Origin: VRUE01 sp963774555
GTDB taxonomy: Bacteria; Actinomycetota; Thermoleophilia; Solirubrobacterales; 70-9
Length of the DNA: 64,000 nt
Reading direction: 5' to 3'
NCBI GenBank assembly: GCA_963774555.1
Contig: CAVZFL010000001.1
Span: 1,488,001 to 1,552,000, forward strand
Shown here: one piece after another, positions 35,124 through 43,708 of the stretch
Position numbering within the stretch: position 1 is the first letter of the stretch
Layout: each line of letters opens with the position of its first letter
The notes under the pieces: generated by a model
Databases searched by the model: none
What the model saw: the letters and a program-made list of their open reading frames with translations, nothing else
What the model was told of the DNA's origin: nothing
Made by a program: the position numbers and the translations under genes

Positions 35124-35894
35124 ATGAAGCAGAGGCTCAGTTACGGCAACGTTGTAGCAACGGTTGCCCTATTCGTGGCCCTCGGGGGCGGCTCTTATGC
35201 TGCTGTTCAGCTTCCAAGCGGCAGCGTGGGCGTTAAGCAACTGAGGAATCAAGCGGTGTCCAGTGCCAAGATTAAGGATGGCGCTGTCGTAGCTTCGAAG
35301 ATCGCCGATGGCGCCGTTAGTGGTGTAAAGGTAGATGCATCCACGCTGCGTATTGTGCCCAGTGCAAATCACGCTATTAACGCTGACAGTGCTACTCATG
35401 CAGACTCGGCTTCGAGTGCTCTGAACGCCTACTCGGCGATTAAGGCGGTGGATACATCAAAGCTCGACGGGCGTGCCGCGAGCGCTTATGGCGCCGCCCT
35501 AGTTGGACATACGGAGATTCCGGCAACAAACGTCAACGCTGAATGGTGGGTTCCGGTCAGTGGCATGGGCCAACCCCAGAGTACGCTCAAAGGTGTAGAG
35601 ATGCTTACTCCCAGTACTACACCTCTGTTCGCGCGAGGATTCACGGCGTTCTCCTGGGAAGCTCCGGGGCCGGAAGATGATGCAGAAGTGCATATCCAGC
35701 TGTATCATGACGAGGAACCGGTCACTTCTGGCTTGACGATCACTCGCCTTGCCTACTCAAGCTGGGGTGAACATGAAGTAGTCAAGATAGAGGCGGGCGG
35801 ACGGCTCGCAATTAGAGTGGGGGAGGTTGCAAATGGCGAAGAAATTCCGGCACTCTCACTACAGACATCCTTGCTTCTCAGCCCTAGCTCTTAA
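35124..35894 (+). CDS. Secreted protein with short strand repeats
   Basis: A 256-residue protein. The signal segment VVATVALFVALGGGSYAAVQ is followed by repeats of the type VGVKQLRNQAVSSAKIKDGA and VVASKIADGAVSGVKVD, then an Ala/Ser/Asp-rich spacer (INADSATHADSASSALNAYS). The C-terminal half is a beta-sandwich-like domain (WWVPVSGMGQ to PALSLQTSLLL). It has the same overall plan as 28053..28748 but a different C-terminal domain. Codon use is less GC-rich than average here. Function unknown; probably a cell-surface protein. Confidence 0.7.
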   Translation: MKQRLSYGNVVATVALFVALGGGSYAAVQLPSGSVGVKQLRNQAVSSAKIKDGAVVASKIADGAVSGVKVDASTLRIVPSANHAINADSATHADSASSALNAYSAIKAVDTSKLDGRAASAYGAALVGHTEIPATNVNAEWWVPVSGMGQPQSTLKGVEMLTPSTTPLFARGFTAFSWEAPGPEDDAEVHIQLYHDEEPVTSGLTITRLAYSSWGEHEVVKIEAGGRLAIRVGEVANGEEIPALSLQTSLLLSPSS

Positions 35895-36093
35895 GCCTGA
35901 ATCCACCGATTCACCATTCGAGATAAGGGAATCGCCGTCCGCGAACATGTGAGTGGCGAAGATCGCCGGATCGCAGGGGGTTCCGCGCTGGCGAGCCGAG
36001 GTAAGGGCTATTGGCAACCGCCCGTCGGCCAAGAGCGAGCAGCTCACGGCACCGAACGATTCGGCAGATGAGGCGAGCCGGTGAAGATGGAGT

Positions 36094-36690
36094 TCAGACT
36101 GCGGCTGGCAGCGCCCGGATCCGTGTCAGCGCCTCCACGAAGGCCTCCTGCCAGGGCCAACGGGGCGGCAGGTGACGAGTCCACCGGCGGGCGCTCCGGG
36201 TCAGTCGGCCGGGGAGTTCGAGCAGGCAACGGCGCAGAGTGCGCGCGGTGCGAACGGTCTCGCCCGGCAGCCCGATCAACGTGGTCCAGCGCATCAGGTT
36301 GTGGGCCAAGGCGTCGATCACAGTCCAGGCGCAGTTGGCGCAAAACACACCGGAGGGGAAGTGGGCGAGCGCCTGGTTCTTCAGGTCGCGGATCGTCAGC
36401 TCCACGACGGCGTGCTGGCGGTGCTCGGCCTCGACGCCTCCAGCGGCTCGGTGCGGTTGGTGATGAACCGGAAGTAGCGCCAGTCCGGCCACAGCTCGCC
36501 TGCGCGCCGATCAGGCGGGTGCACCGGATGATCAGACGCCCGCCTGCCGGCCCTCGCCTCGGCGATCTGCGCCTCGCCGTCTTCAGGGCAGTCATCAAGC
36601 GGTTGCCAGGCGGACTCGGGGATCTCGGCGATCGCGTCGGGGACCCAGAACTGCATGCGCATGCTGATCGAGTAGAGCCACTCGGCTTTT
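36094..36690 (-). pseudogene. Remnant of an IS1380-family transposase
   Basis: Read on the minus strand with two or three frame changes, the pieces join as MRMQFWVPDAIAEIPESAW, RLIIRCTRLIGAQ, WPDWRYFRFITNRTEPLE, AVVELTIRDLKNQALAHFPS, FCANCAWTVIDALAHNLMRW, then RLPPRWPWQEAFVEAL-like sequence. This is the C-terminal half of IS1380 (DDE) transposases. The first half is gone and no terminal inverted repeats were found. It is an old insertion scar between the secreted proteins and the cobalamin locus. Confidence 0.7.
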
Positions 36691-36731
36691 CCAGGCGAGC
36701 TATTAGCTATCCGATTCCGGACACGATCGGT

Positions 36732-36905
36732 GTGGACGCCATCTTCAGCCGGGCGGGCGCCGGAGGGGTCGTCGGACTGGTGTTGGGGTCGCTGTTGGGG
36801 CTCTCCGACACTCAGTTGGACGCCTGGACTCGCCGCGGCGTTGGCCTGGGGTTTGCAGGTGGAACTCTCGTCTACGCGGTTGCTCTGGCTGGACAGATAC
36901 TATGA
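36732..36905 (+). CDS. Tiny membrane protein
   Basis: 57 residues from GTG at 36732, with two hydrophobic helices (AGGVVGLVLGSLLGLS and GLGFAGGTLVYAVALAG). The stop overlaps the next ATG (ATGA), which supports translation. No family recognised. The open frame extends upstream through the transposase remnant, so the start is uncertain. Confidence 0.45.
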   Translation: MDAIFSRAGAGGVVGLVLGSLLGLSDTQLDAWTRRGVGLGFAGGTLVYAVALAGQIL

Positions 36906-37144
36906 AGACAATGCACCGCACTTCCACGGCAAGCCTCGCGATTGGGTCGGTCTTTGTTGCCGCATGGGCTTTGGCGTTGACCGCTCTCACCGGTGCAGGC
37001 GCCGGCGGGACCTATGGGTTCCTGTTCAGTGGCGTGCTCGTGACGATGCTCTTTCTCATGTGGCCCGAGCGAACTCGGCCGCTGCGTGGCGGGCGTCGCC
37101 CCGCAGGCACGCGGCGTGCACGAGCGGGGCGCGTGTCGCGGTAG
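36902..37144 (+). CDS. Small membrane protein
   Basis: 80 residues with two hydrophobic helices (SLAIGSVFVAAWALALTALTG and YGFLFSGVLVTMLFLMW) and a basic Arg-rich C-terminus, so the tail should be cytoplasmic. It overlaps the preceding tiny gene by 4 bases. It ends about 20 bases before the riboswitch region. No known family recognised. Confidence 0.5.
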   Translation: MKTMHRTSTASLAIGSVFVAAWALALTALTGAGAGGTYGFLFSGVLVTMLFLMWPERTRPLRGGRRPAGTRRARAGRVSR

Positions 37145-37164
37145 GCCGTATAGACTCGCCCGCG

Positions 37165-37333
37165 TAAATACGGTCGGTGGTCAAGGGAAGTCCGGTGCGA
37201 AGCCGGCGCGGTCCCGCCACTGTGACCGGGTCAAGGACGTCGCGGGCGCTTTGCGTCAGCCACTGGGGAGGACACCGATTCCCCGGGAAGGTGCGGCCGA
37301 CTCACCCCGGAAGCCAGGAGACCTGTCCCCGGC
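37165..37333 (+). promoter_or_regulatory. Cobalamin (B12) riboswitch
   Basis: The conserved core is readable in order: GGAAGTCCGGTGCGAAGCC (from 37186), GGTCCCGCCACTGTGACC (from 37210), GTCAGCCACTGG (from 37256), GGGAAGGTGCGGCCGAC (37285-37301) and the B12 box AAGCCAGGAGACCTG (37311-37325). Downstream, AGCCA...ACCCT can pair with AGGGTGGCT (37340-37368) and would mask the AGGAAAG ribosome site of the next gene, so translational control is likely. It places the following exported proteins and ECF transporter under B12 control. Confidence 0.95.
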
Positions 37334-37368
37334 CAGCCATGACAACCCTCGAGGAAAGGGTGGCTTAA

Positions 37369-38118
37369 ATGCCAAGACTCGTTCCATTCCGGCCGCTCGC
37401 CGCGTGCGCGCTGGCTCTACTTGTTGTGCTCTGCACCGCTTCACTCGCCATGGCCAAGGGGCCTCAGGTCGGCCTGCGTGTGGTCGGCAAGGGCGGCAGG
37501 ACGCTGAGCGAACAGTTCGTCAACGCAAAGACGACCTCGATCAAGACCAGCTCGAAGGCGACCTGCCTCGGCAAAGGGACCGGCGGCAGCGGCAAGTCGG
37601 TCAAGGTCAACGGGCCGACGGCGCTGGGCGTGCTGGGGCAGGCGTCGAAGCTGACGCCGTCGCTGCGCCCGCTCCTGGTCACCGACCACTTCGTCTCCGA
37701 ATTCGGCCTGGGGCTCTGCGGGATCGGCAAGTCGAAGACGACCAAGACGCTCTCCTGGTATCTCAAGGTCAACCACAAGAACCCCAACAAGGGCGGCGAA
37801 CTGGTCAAGCTGCACGCCGGAGACGAAGTGCTCTGGGCGCTGGAGCCGTATCCCTACCCCGACGAGCTGTCGCTGGTCGCGCCGCACGAAGCGGAAGCGG
37901 GCAAGCCGTTCACGGTCAGCGTCTTCTCCTATGACGACAAGGGGAAAAAGACGCCGGCGGCCGGCGCCACGGTGACCGGCGCCAGCGCGCCGACCGGCGC
38001 CGACGGCACGGCAACGGTGACCCTCTCGGCGCCGACCGTGCTGAGCGCCACCGAGGGCAAGGACATCCCGTCCAACCAGGTCGCGGTCTGCGTCAGCGGA
38101 GCCTGCGGCGGGGGCTGA
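37369..38118 (+). CDS. Secreted DUF4430-like protein of the B12 locus
   Basis: A 249-residue protein. The signal peptide ends near LAMA-KG. The middle (about 35-160) shows the DUF4430-like pattern: GPTALGVLGQAS, SEFGLGLCGIG, LSWYLKVNHKNPNKGG, then LHAGDEVLWALEPYP. The C-terminal ~85 residues are a separate Ig-like beta domain (AGATVTGASAPTGADGTA). It is the first gene after the cobalamin riboswitch. In animal intrinsic factor and transcobalamin the DUF4430-type beta domain covers one face of B12. I infer an extracellular cobalamin-capture role. No membrane anchor is seen, so it may be released or held by partners. Confidence 0.8.
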   Translation: MPRLVPFRPLAACALALLVVLCTASLAMAKGPQVGLRVVGKGGRTLSEQFVNAKTTSIKTSSKATCLGKGTGGSGKSVKVNGPTALGVLGQASKLTPSLRPLLVTDHFVSEFGLGLCGIGKSKTTKTLSWYLKVNHKNPNKGGELVKLHAGDEVLWALEPYPYPDELSLVAPHEAEAGKPFTVSVFSYDDKGKKTPAAGATVTGASAPTGADGTATVTLSAPTVLSATEGKDIPSNQVAVCVSGACGGG

Positions 38119-38122
38119 TTCC

Positions 38123-39034
38123 GTGAGGGGCCCCGGCACGGCGGTCGCGATCGCGCTCTTCGCAGCGCTCGCGGCCGCCGGCTGCGGCCTCGGCCCCGGC
38201 AAGGGGCTGGGCGACGTCGAGCTGACGGTGACGCGGGACTACGGGACCGTGCCCGCGATTCACCGTGAGCTCGGCGACGTGACCGAATCCGACACGGTGA
38301 TGCGGGCGCTCGAACGCAGCGCCGGGATCACCACCCGCTATGGCGGCGGCTTCGTGCAGTCGATCGGCGGCGTCGAAGCGGACGAGACCGCGAGCGCGGC
38401 GCGCGACTGGTTCTTCTACGTCAACGGGGTCGAGTCGACCGTGGGCGCCGCCGACTACCCACTGCACGGCGGCGAGTCGATCTGGTGGGACTACCGCGAC
38501 TGGGGCGCGGCGATGCGGGTGCCGGCCGTGGTCGGCTCCTGGCCGCAGCCGTTCAGCGGCGGCTACGACGGCCAGCGGCACCCGGTGGCGGTCGATTGCC
38601 TCGGCGGCGGCGCGGCCTGCGCCACTGTGAGCGAAGGGCTGGCGGAGGCCGGCGTGACGGTCGCCGGCGGAGACCCCGACGGTGCGATCCGGGTCCTGGT
38701 CGGTCCCTGGGCACGGGTGCGCCGGGACGCCGCGGCCGCGCAGATCGAGGACGGCCCGCAGACGAGCGGGGTCTTCGCCGAGTTCGTCCCGGCTGGCGGG
38801 AGCTACGCGCTGGAGGGACTGGGCGAAGGCGGCAAGCCGGCGCGCCGCTTCGGGCCCCGCGCCGGCCTGGTGGCGGCGACGCGGCGCTACGAATCTCCGC
38901 CCACCTGGGTGGTGACCGGAGCCGGCGCGGCGGGGGTGAGGGCGGCCGCGGGGTTGCTCGACGCCGCCGACCTGCGCGACCATTACGCCGTCGCCGTCGA
39001 TGGGGGAGAGGAGACGCCGCTTCCGCTCCGATGA
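38123..39034 (+). CDS. DUF4430 lipoprotein of the B12 locus
   Basis: A 303-residue protein from GTG at 38123, 4 bases after the previous stop. Lipobox LAAAGC gives a membrane-anchored lipoprotein (Cys about 21). The DUF4430 domain is clear at about 30-125: DTVMRALERSAGITTRYGGG, FVQSIGGVEA, WFFYVNGVES, then YPLHGGESIWWDYRDWG. The C-terminal half (about 126-300) is a second domain of unknown fold. The stop overlaps the ecfT start as ATGA. By analogy with the beta domain of transcobalamin it should bind cobalamin or dock with the toroid domain of the S-component. Confidence 0.85.
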   Translation: MRGPGTAVAIALFAALAAAGCGLGPGKGLGDVELTVTRDYGTVPAIHRELGDVTESDTVMRALERSAGITTRYGGGFVQSIGGVEADETASAARDWFFYVNGVESTVGAADYPLHGGESIWWDYRDWGAAMRVPAVVGSWPQPFSGGYDGQRHPVAVDCLGGGAACATVSEGLAEAGVTVAGGDPDGAIRVLVGPWARVRRDAAAAQIEDGPQTSGVFAEFVPAGGSYALEGLGEGGKPARRFGPRAGLVAATRRYESPPTWVVTGAGAAGVRAAAGLLDAADLRDHYAVAVDGGEETPLPLR

Positions 39035-40026
39035 GATCCCCCCTTGCCTACACGCCGAGACCGGGCCCGCTGCAGGCCACCTCGCCGGGCGCGGCGGTCG
39101 CCTACCTGGGTGCGTTGATCGCCGTCGCCTTCCTCTACTCCAACCCGATCGCCCTGCTTGCGAGCGGCGCCGCGCTGATCCTCGCCGGGCGCCTCGCCGG
39201 GGCGTGGGCTGCCGTCCGATTCGCCCTCTGGATGGGTCTGGCGCTGGCGCTCCCGCTCGCTCTCATCAACGTCCTGGTGACCAGTCGCGGCGAGACGGTG
39301 CTGGCTCGGCTGGGAGAGTGGCCGCTGTTCGGCCAGGTCGACGTCACCGCCGAGGCGTTCGCCGCCGGCGCCGTGATCGGCCTGCGCACCGCCGTGGTGA
39401 TGGTCGGCGCCGCCGTCTACTCCAGCTGCGTCGACCCCGACCGCGTCCTGCGCGCGCTGCGCCCGCTGGCCGGCCGTTCGGCCCTGACCGCCAGCCTCGT
39501 CTCTCGCCTCGTCCCGGTGGCCGCCGCCGACGCTTCGCGCCTGCGCGACGCCTCGCGCCTGCGCGGCCCCGGTGCCGCCCCGGTCGGCCGGGCGCCGCTG
39601 GCGCGCCGCCTCCTCGCCGGCTCCCTCGACCGAGCCGTCGACGTCGCCGCCACCCTGGAGCTGCGCGGCTACTCCCTGCCCGCCCCCGCCGCTCCCCCGG
39701 GTGCAACGCGCTTTCCCCCCGCCAGGTGGATAAAGCGTTACACCTCGCGTCGCGCCGGCTTGCGCTCACGCTACGACCGTCGCTTCTACGCAATCGGTGC
39801 CGCGGTGCTGCTCGCCGCGATCTCGGCCAAGGCCCTCGGCGCCGACTCCTTCGCGGAATATCCGGCGCTCGAAGTCGGCGCCGGCACGACCACCCTCGCG
39901 CTCGCAGCCCTCCTCCCACTCAGCGGCCTCGCCCCGCTGCACCGCCGCCCCCGCAGGGCCGCCGCCGTCATCCCCGCGACCCCGCGAACTGCATCAACTT
40001 CTCTACCTGCCAGGGGGAGAAGTTGA
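39031..40026 (+). CDS. ecfT: ECF transporter T component
   Basis: A 331-residue membrane protein with five or more helices (from about 25, 50, 72, 110 and 265). Coupling-helix motifs of EcfT are recognisable: RLRGPG (about 175) and ATLELRGYS (about 208), the ARG-like words that contact the ATPases. A family A palindrome (39700-39744) is translated in frame inside it, as roughly GATRFPPARWIKRYT. Its stop (TGA) overlaps the ATG of ecfA, and both lie in a 22-bp-arm palindrome. It forms the scaffold linking the ATPases to the S-component. Confidence 0.9.
   Translation: MRSPLAYTPRPGPLQATSPGAAVAYLGALIAVAFLYSNPIALLASGAALILAGRLAGAWAAVRFALWMGLALALPLALINVLVTSRGETVLARLGEWPLFGQVDVTAEAFAAGAVIGLRTAVVMVGAAVYSSCVDPDRVLRALRPLAGRSALTASLVSRLVPVAAADASRLRDASRLRGPGAAPVGRAPLARRLLAGSLDRAVDVAATLELRGYSLPAPAAPPGATRFPPARWIKRYTSRRAGLRSRYDRRFYAIGAAVLLAAISAKALGADSFAEYPALEVGAGTTTLALAALLPLSGLAPLHRRPRRAAAVIPATPRTASTSLPARGRS
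39700..39744. repeat. Palindromic element, family A, copy 2 (inside ecfT)
   Basis: GGTGCAACGCGCTTT pairs with AAAGCGTTACACC allowing one mismatch and a 2-base bulge. The loop is CCCCCCGCCAGGTGGA. It is read in frame within ecfT. Confidence 0.65.
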
Positions 40027-40038
40027 TGCAGTTCGCGG
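39982..40038. repeat. Palindromic element, family A, copy 3 (ecfT/ecfA junction)
   Basis: 22-bp arms (39982-40003 and 40017-40038) are perfectly complementary, with loop TACCTGCCAGGGG. The arms are unrelated in sequence to those of the other copies, but the loop is the same type. The ecfT stop and the ecfA start both lie in the right arm, so folding of the mRNA would hide the ecfA start. Confidence 0.85.
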
Positions 40039-41744
40039 AGGAAGCGCCGGCTCGCGCCATCCCGGCCCTGGCGATCGAGGGGCTCACCTACGCCTATCCG
40101 ACGGCACCCGGTCCCGCACTCCGGGACGTCTCACTCCACCTGCAGCCCGGCGAGCTCACCCTCCTCGCCGGCCGCTCCGCCTGCGGCAAGTCGACCCTCC
40201 TCCGCGCCGCCTGCGGCCTCGTCCCGCACTTCCACGGTGGCGAGATCGAGGGCAAGGTCGAGGTGGCCGGCATCGACGCACTCGCCACCGGCCCGAGTGA
40301 GCTTGCGGCAGCAGTCGGCTACGTGGCCCAAGACCCCGAGACCCAGGTCGTCTCCACCACCGTAGCCGCCGAGATCGAGCTGCCGCTGGAGATGCGGGGG
40401 GACTTCCCAAGCTCTCGCGCCAGGGCTGTCGAGGAGGTGGCCCTGGCCCTTGCAATCCCGCACCTGCTCGACCGCGCAGTGGACACGCTCTCGGGAGGTG
40501 AGCTCCAACGCGTCGCCCTCGCCGCCGCCCTCGTCACCCGCCCACGCCTCGTCCTCCTCGACGAGCCCACGTCCCAGCTCGATCCGGTAGCCGGCGACGA
40601 GCTGATCTGGCTCCTGCGCCGACTCAACGAGGAGTGGGGCGTGACGATCCTTTTGGCAGAGCACCGCCTGGAGCGTTGCCTAGCGGCTGCGGATCGGGTT
40701 GTCGCGATGCAAAGGGGCTCAATCGCCTTCGACGGCCAACCACGCGACTTCCTCGCCTGGGCGCAAGAGGCCGATACGGCTTTGGAGACTCCAGCGGCCC
40801 GGCTCTTCTCCCTGTGCGGTCTCGAACCGCTCCCCGTAGGCGTCCGCGACGCGCGCCGAACTCTCAGTACGACAGCGGGCGGGGGGCAGCGGAGCCGGAC
40901 CCCCTCCTCACTCAACTTTTTCGGTGGAGAGGAGGCGGCTGGCCGTGGGCCGGCTGCCGAAAAAGTACAAGCCGTGAGGAGGGGGTCCGGCTCCGCTGCG
41001 ACCACCGTGTTCGATGTGCGGAACCTCTGGATTGAGCTGAGCAGAGGTGACTTGAGGCGGGACGTCCTCCAAGGGATCAAGCTGTGTGTTGAACGGGGGG
41101 AACGCATCGCCCTGATGGGCCGCAACGGGGCTGGCAAGAGCACGCTGCTGCGAAGTGCCGCCGGACTGCACGATCCGGCGCGGGGCAAGATTGACGTGAC
41201 GGCTGGAATCGCCCTCTTGACCCAGAACCCTGGCGACTATCTCGTTCGCGAGCATGTCGGAGATGAGCTGCCGGGAGATGCGGGAGCGGCGGCGCTGCGA
41301 GCCGTGGGCTTGGAGCATGCCGTCGATGCCGATCCTCGCGACCTCTCGGGCGGGGAGCGTCAGCGTTTGGCCCTGGCCATAGCCCTCGCAGGTCGCATGG
41401 ATGGCGACGGACTGCCGGGCCTGGTCGCCCTCGATGAGCCGACCCGGGGCATGGACCGCGCCCGCAAGGAGGACCTGGTCGAGCTAATCGACGGCCTCGC
41501 CAACCGGGGCGCCGCGGTCCTCGTCGCCACTCACGACGTCGAGTTCGCTGCCACGTTCGCCGAGCGCGTCGTTTTGCTCGGCGACGGCGTCGTCATCGCC
41601 GACGGGCCCGCCGCCGAGATCCTCTCCGGCGGCTGGTACTTCGCCACCGAGGTCGCCCGCGTCCTCGACCTGCCAGGGGTCGTCACCCCCGAGCAGGGCG
41701 TCGAGGCCCTCCGCAATGGGCCGGGGGCGCCTGATGTCCGTTGA
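40026..41744 (+). CDS. ecfA: ECF transporter double ATPase (EcfA-EcfA' fusion)
   Basis: A 572-residue protein with two ABC ATPase domains in one chain. Domain 1: Walker A GRSACGKST (about 49), Q-loop VAQDPETQVV, signature LSGGELQRVALAAA, Walker B LVLLDEPTSQLD. Domain 2: Walker A GRNGAGKST (about 368), Q-loop LTQNPGDYLV, signature LSGGERQRLALAIA, Walker B LVALDEPTRGMD, and switch His in VATHDVEF. The linker (about 285-328) is encoded by a long palindrome (40886-40999) that keeps the frame. It powers the ECF transporter together with ecfT and the downstream S-component. Confidence 0.93.
   Translation: MQFAEEAPARAIPALAIEGLTYAYPTAPGPALRDVSLHLQPGELTLLAGRSACGKSTLLRAACGLVPHFHGGEIEGKVEVAGIDALATGPSELAAAVGYVAQDPETQVVSTTVAAEIELPLEMRGDFPSSRARAVEEVALALAIPHLLDRAVDTLSGGELQRVALAAALVTRPRLVLLDEPTSQLDPVAGDELIWLLRRLNEEWGVTILLAEHRLERCLAAADRVVAMQRGSIAFDGQPRDFLAWAQEADTALETPAARLFSLCGLEPLPVGVRDARRTLSTTAGGGQRSRTPSSLNFFGGEEAAGRGPAAEKVQAVRRGSGSAATTVFDVRNLWIELSRGDLRRDVLQGIKLCVERGERIALMGRNGAGKSTLLRSAAGLHDPARGKIDVTAGIALLTQNPGDYLVREHVGDELPGDAGAAALRAVGLEHAVDADPRDLSGGERQRLALAIALAGRMDGDGLPGLVALDEPTRGMDRARKEDLVELIDGLANRGAAVLVATHDVEFAATFAERVVLLGDGVVIADGPAAEILSGGWYFATEVARVLDLPGVVTPEQGVEALRNGPGAPDVR
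40886..40999. repeat. Long palindromic element, family B, copy 2 (inside ecfA)
   Basis: 26-bp perfect arms (40886-40911 and 40974-40999). Inside, ACTTTTTCGG (40915-40924) pairs with CCGAAAAAGT (40957-40966), followed by ACAAGCCG. This matches the inner core of copy 1 at 27938. The whole element is open in the ecfA frame and encodes the linker between the two ATPase domains. Confidence 0.85.
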
Positions 41745-41745
41745 T

Positions 41746-41782
41746 GTCGCACTTCCCTCCGGTATGCGGAGAGAAGTGCGAC
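41746..41782. repeat. Hairpin between ecfA and the S-component gene
   Basis: GTCGCACTTC (41746-41755) pairs with GAAGTGCGAC (41773-41782), and CTCCG pairs with CGGAG inside, with a GTATG loop. It lies between the ecfA stop and the next start. There is no T-run, so it may be an RNA-processing or attenuation site, or a further palindromic element. Confidence 0.7.
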
Positions 41783-41804
41783 CGCACGGGGGTGGAGTCG
41801 GCTG

Positions 41805-43681
41805 ATGTCCTGGCAGGTGGCTTCGTTTCTGATTCTTGGCGGCGTCTTGCTCGGTGGCTTCGCCTGGTATGAGCGCTCGCGGCCGCCTTCGCAGGTCGTC
41901 GCCCTGGTTGCGGCTCTGGCCGCGCTGGCGATCGCCGGGCGGATCGCCTTTGCCGCGTTCCCCAACGTCAAGCCGACCACCGACATCGTCGTCTTCGCCG
42001 GCTACGCGCTCGGCCCGGCGCCCGGCTTCGCCGTCGGCGCCCTCACCGGCCTCGTCTCCAACTTCTGGTTCGGGCAGGGACCGTGGACGCCGTGGCAGAT
42101 GGCTGGCTGGGGGATGTGCGGCCTGCTCGGCGCCGGGCTGGCGCTCGGCGTGCGCAACGCCGGTCGCCTCAGCCTCGCGGCGGTGTGCGGTTTCGCCGGG
42201 ATCGCCTACGGTTTGCTGTTGAACTTCTCGCTCATGGCGACCTACGGCGGAGACCTCTCGATCCAGCGCTTCCTCGTCCTCGAGGCGCGCGCTATCCCCT
42301 TCGACGCCGCCCACGCGATCGGCAACGTCGCCTTCGCCCTGCTCGCCGGCCCGGCGATGGTGCGCATGCTGACCCGCTTCCGCGAGCGCTTCGAGTGGCG
42401 CACGCCGGCACTCGCGAGCGCGATCCTCGTTGCGCTGCTGTTGCTCCCGGCCCTGGTCCCGGCGCCCGCTCGCGCCGCCGACACCGGCCGCGCCGCCAGC
42501 TGGCTCGAGTCGGCCCAGAACGCCGACGGCGGCTTCGGCTCCTCGCCCGGCTCGGACTCAAGCGCCTCGATCACCGGCTGGGCGATGCTCGGCCTCGAGG
42601 CCGCTGGCCGCAACCCCTACGACGTCTCCAAGGGCGGGAAGACCCCGGTCGACTTCCTCCGCGGCAGCCTCGACGAAGTGCAGCAGCAGCGGCGACCTCG
42701 CCCGCACGATCGTCGCCCTCGAGGGCGCCGGCGCCGATCCGCGCTCCTTCGGCGGCCGCAACCTGGTCGAAGAGCTGCGCCAGCGGCGCGCCGCCAACGG
42801 CTCCTTCGAGGGCTGGCCGGGGACGACCTCATTCGCCGCGATCGCCCTGCGCGTGGCCGGCGCCGACCGGCGGCCTCGACGCGACGCTCTCCTGGCTCGC
42901 CGGCGTGCAGAATGCCGACGGCGGCTGGGGCGACGTGCCGAAGCAGCCGAGCAACGCCGACGTCACCGGCTCGGCGATGCAGGCGATCCCCGGCACCAAG
43001 GCCGCCGAGAGCGGCCTCTCCTACCTGCGCAAGCACCAGCACTCCGGCGGCGGCTTCGCCCTCGGTGGCTCGGGCGCGGTCAACGCCCAGTCGACCGCCT
43101 GGGCGGTGCAGGGCATGATCGCGGTCGGCGCCGACCCGGCAAAGGTCGACGCCGGCGGCAGCAGCGCGCTCGACTATCTCGCCACGCTGCAGGGCGGCGA
43201 CGGCCACTACCGCTACTCCGAGTCGAGCAACCAGACCCCGGTCTGGGTGACCAGCCAGGTCCTGGTCGCCGTCGCCGGCGAGTCGCTGCCGATCTCACCG
43301 CCGCCGCGGGAAAAGGAGACCGCCGCGGTTTCGCCTTCGAAGGCGGCTCCGACACCGCCCGGGGTCAGCGAAGGCAGCGCCGCGCCGGCCGCTCCCGCGG
43401 CTCCGGTCGAATCGGCGCCGCCCAGCACCGGCGGCGGATCGGGCGCAGCGCCCCCAGCGCCAGGCTCCGGCAGCGGGGAACCGCCGGTGCTGCCGGGCAG
43501 CGGCGGCACGCCGGAAGCCGAGGGAGAGGGCGCTCCCCCCGGTGCCACCGCGCCGGCATCGACCCCGGTCGCCACCGACGGCAGCTCCACCTCGCCGCTG
43601 CCGCCGATCGGCGTCGGCCTCGCCGCCGGCGCCCTCGCCCTCGGCCTGCCCTGGTGGCTCGGTCGCCGCTACGGCTGGTAG
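41805..43681 (+). CDS. ECF S-component fused to an alpha/alpha-toroid domain (putative B12 receptor), two frame breaks
   Basis: Residues about 1-215 are six or more membrane helices of ECF S-component type (GRIAFAAFPNVKPTTDIVVF, then ALGPAPGFAVGALTGLVSNF). After a helix ending PAPARA begins an external toroid domain with prenyltransferase/squalene-cyclase-like repeats: WLESAQNADGGFGSSPGSD, WLAGVQNADGGWGDVPKQPS, YLRKHQHSGGGFALGGSG and YLATLQGGDGHYRY. A Pro/Gly-rich stalk and a last helix (GVGLAAGALALGLPWWLG) end the protein. Single extra bases at about 42685 and 42869 break the frame. Repaired length is about 625 residues. The combination with DUF4430 partners and a B12 riboswitch points to cobalamin uptake. 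Confidence 0.85.
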
Positions 43682-43708
43682 GCCAGCCGCCCCCGATCAC
43701 CACTCCTC

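Noticed and set aside
36081..36905. 274-codon plus-strand frame over the IS1380 remnant
   Set aside because: The first two thirds are antisense of the transposase remnant; only the last ~57 codons look like a gene and are listed separately.
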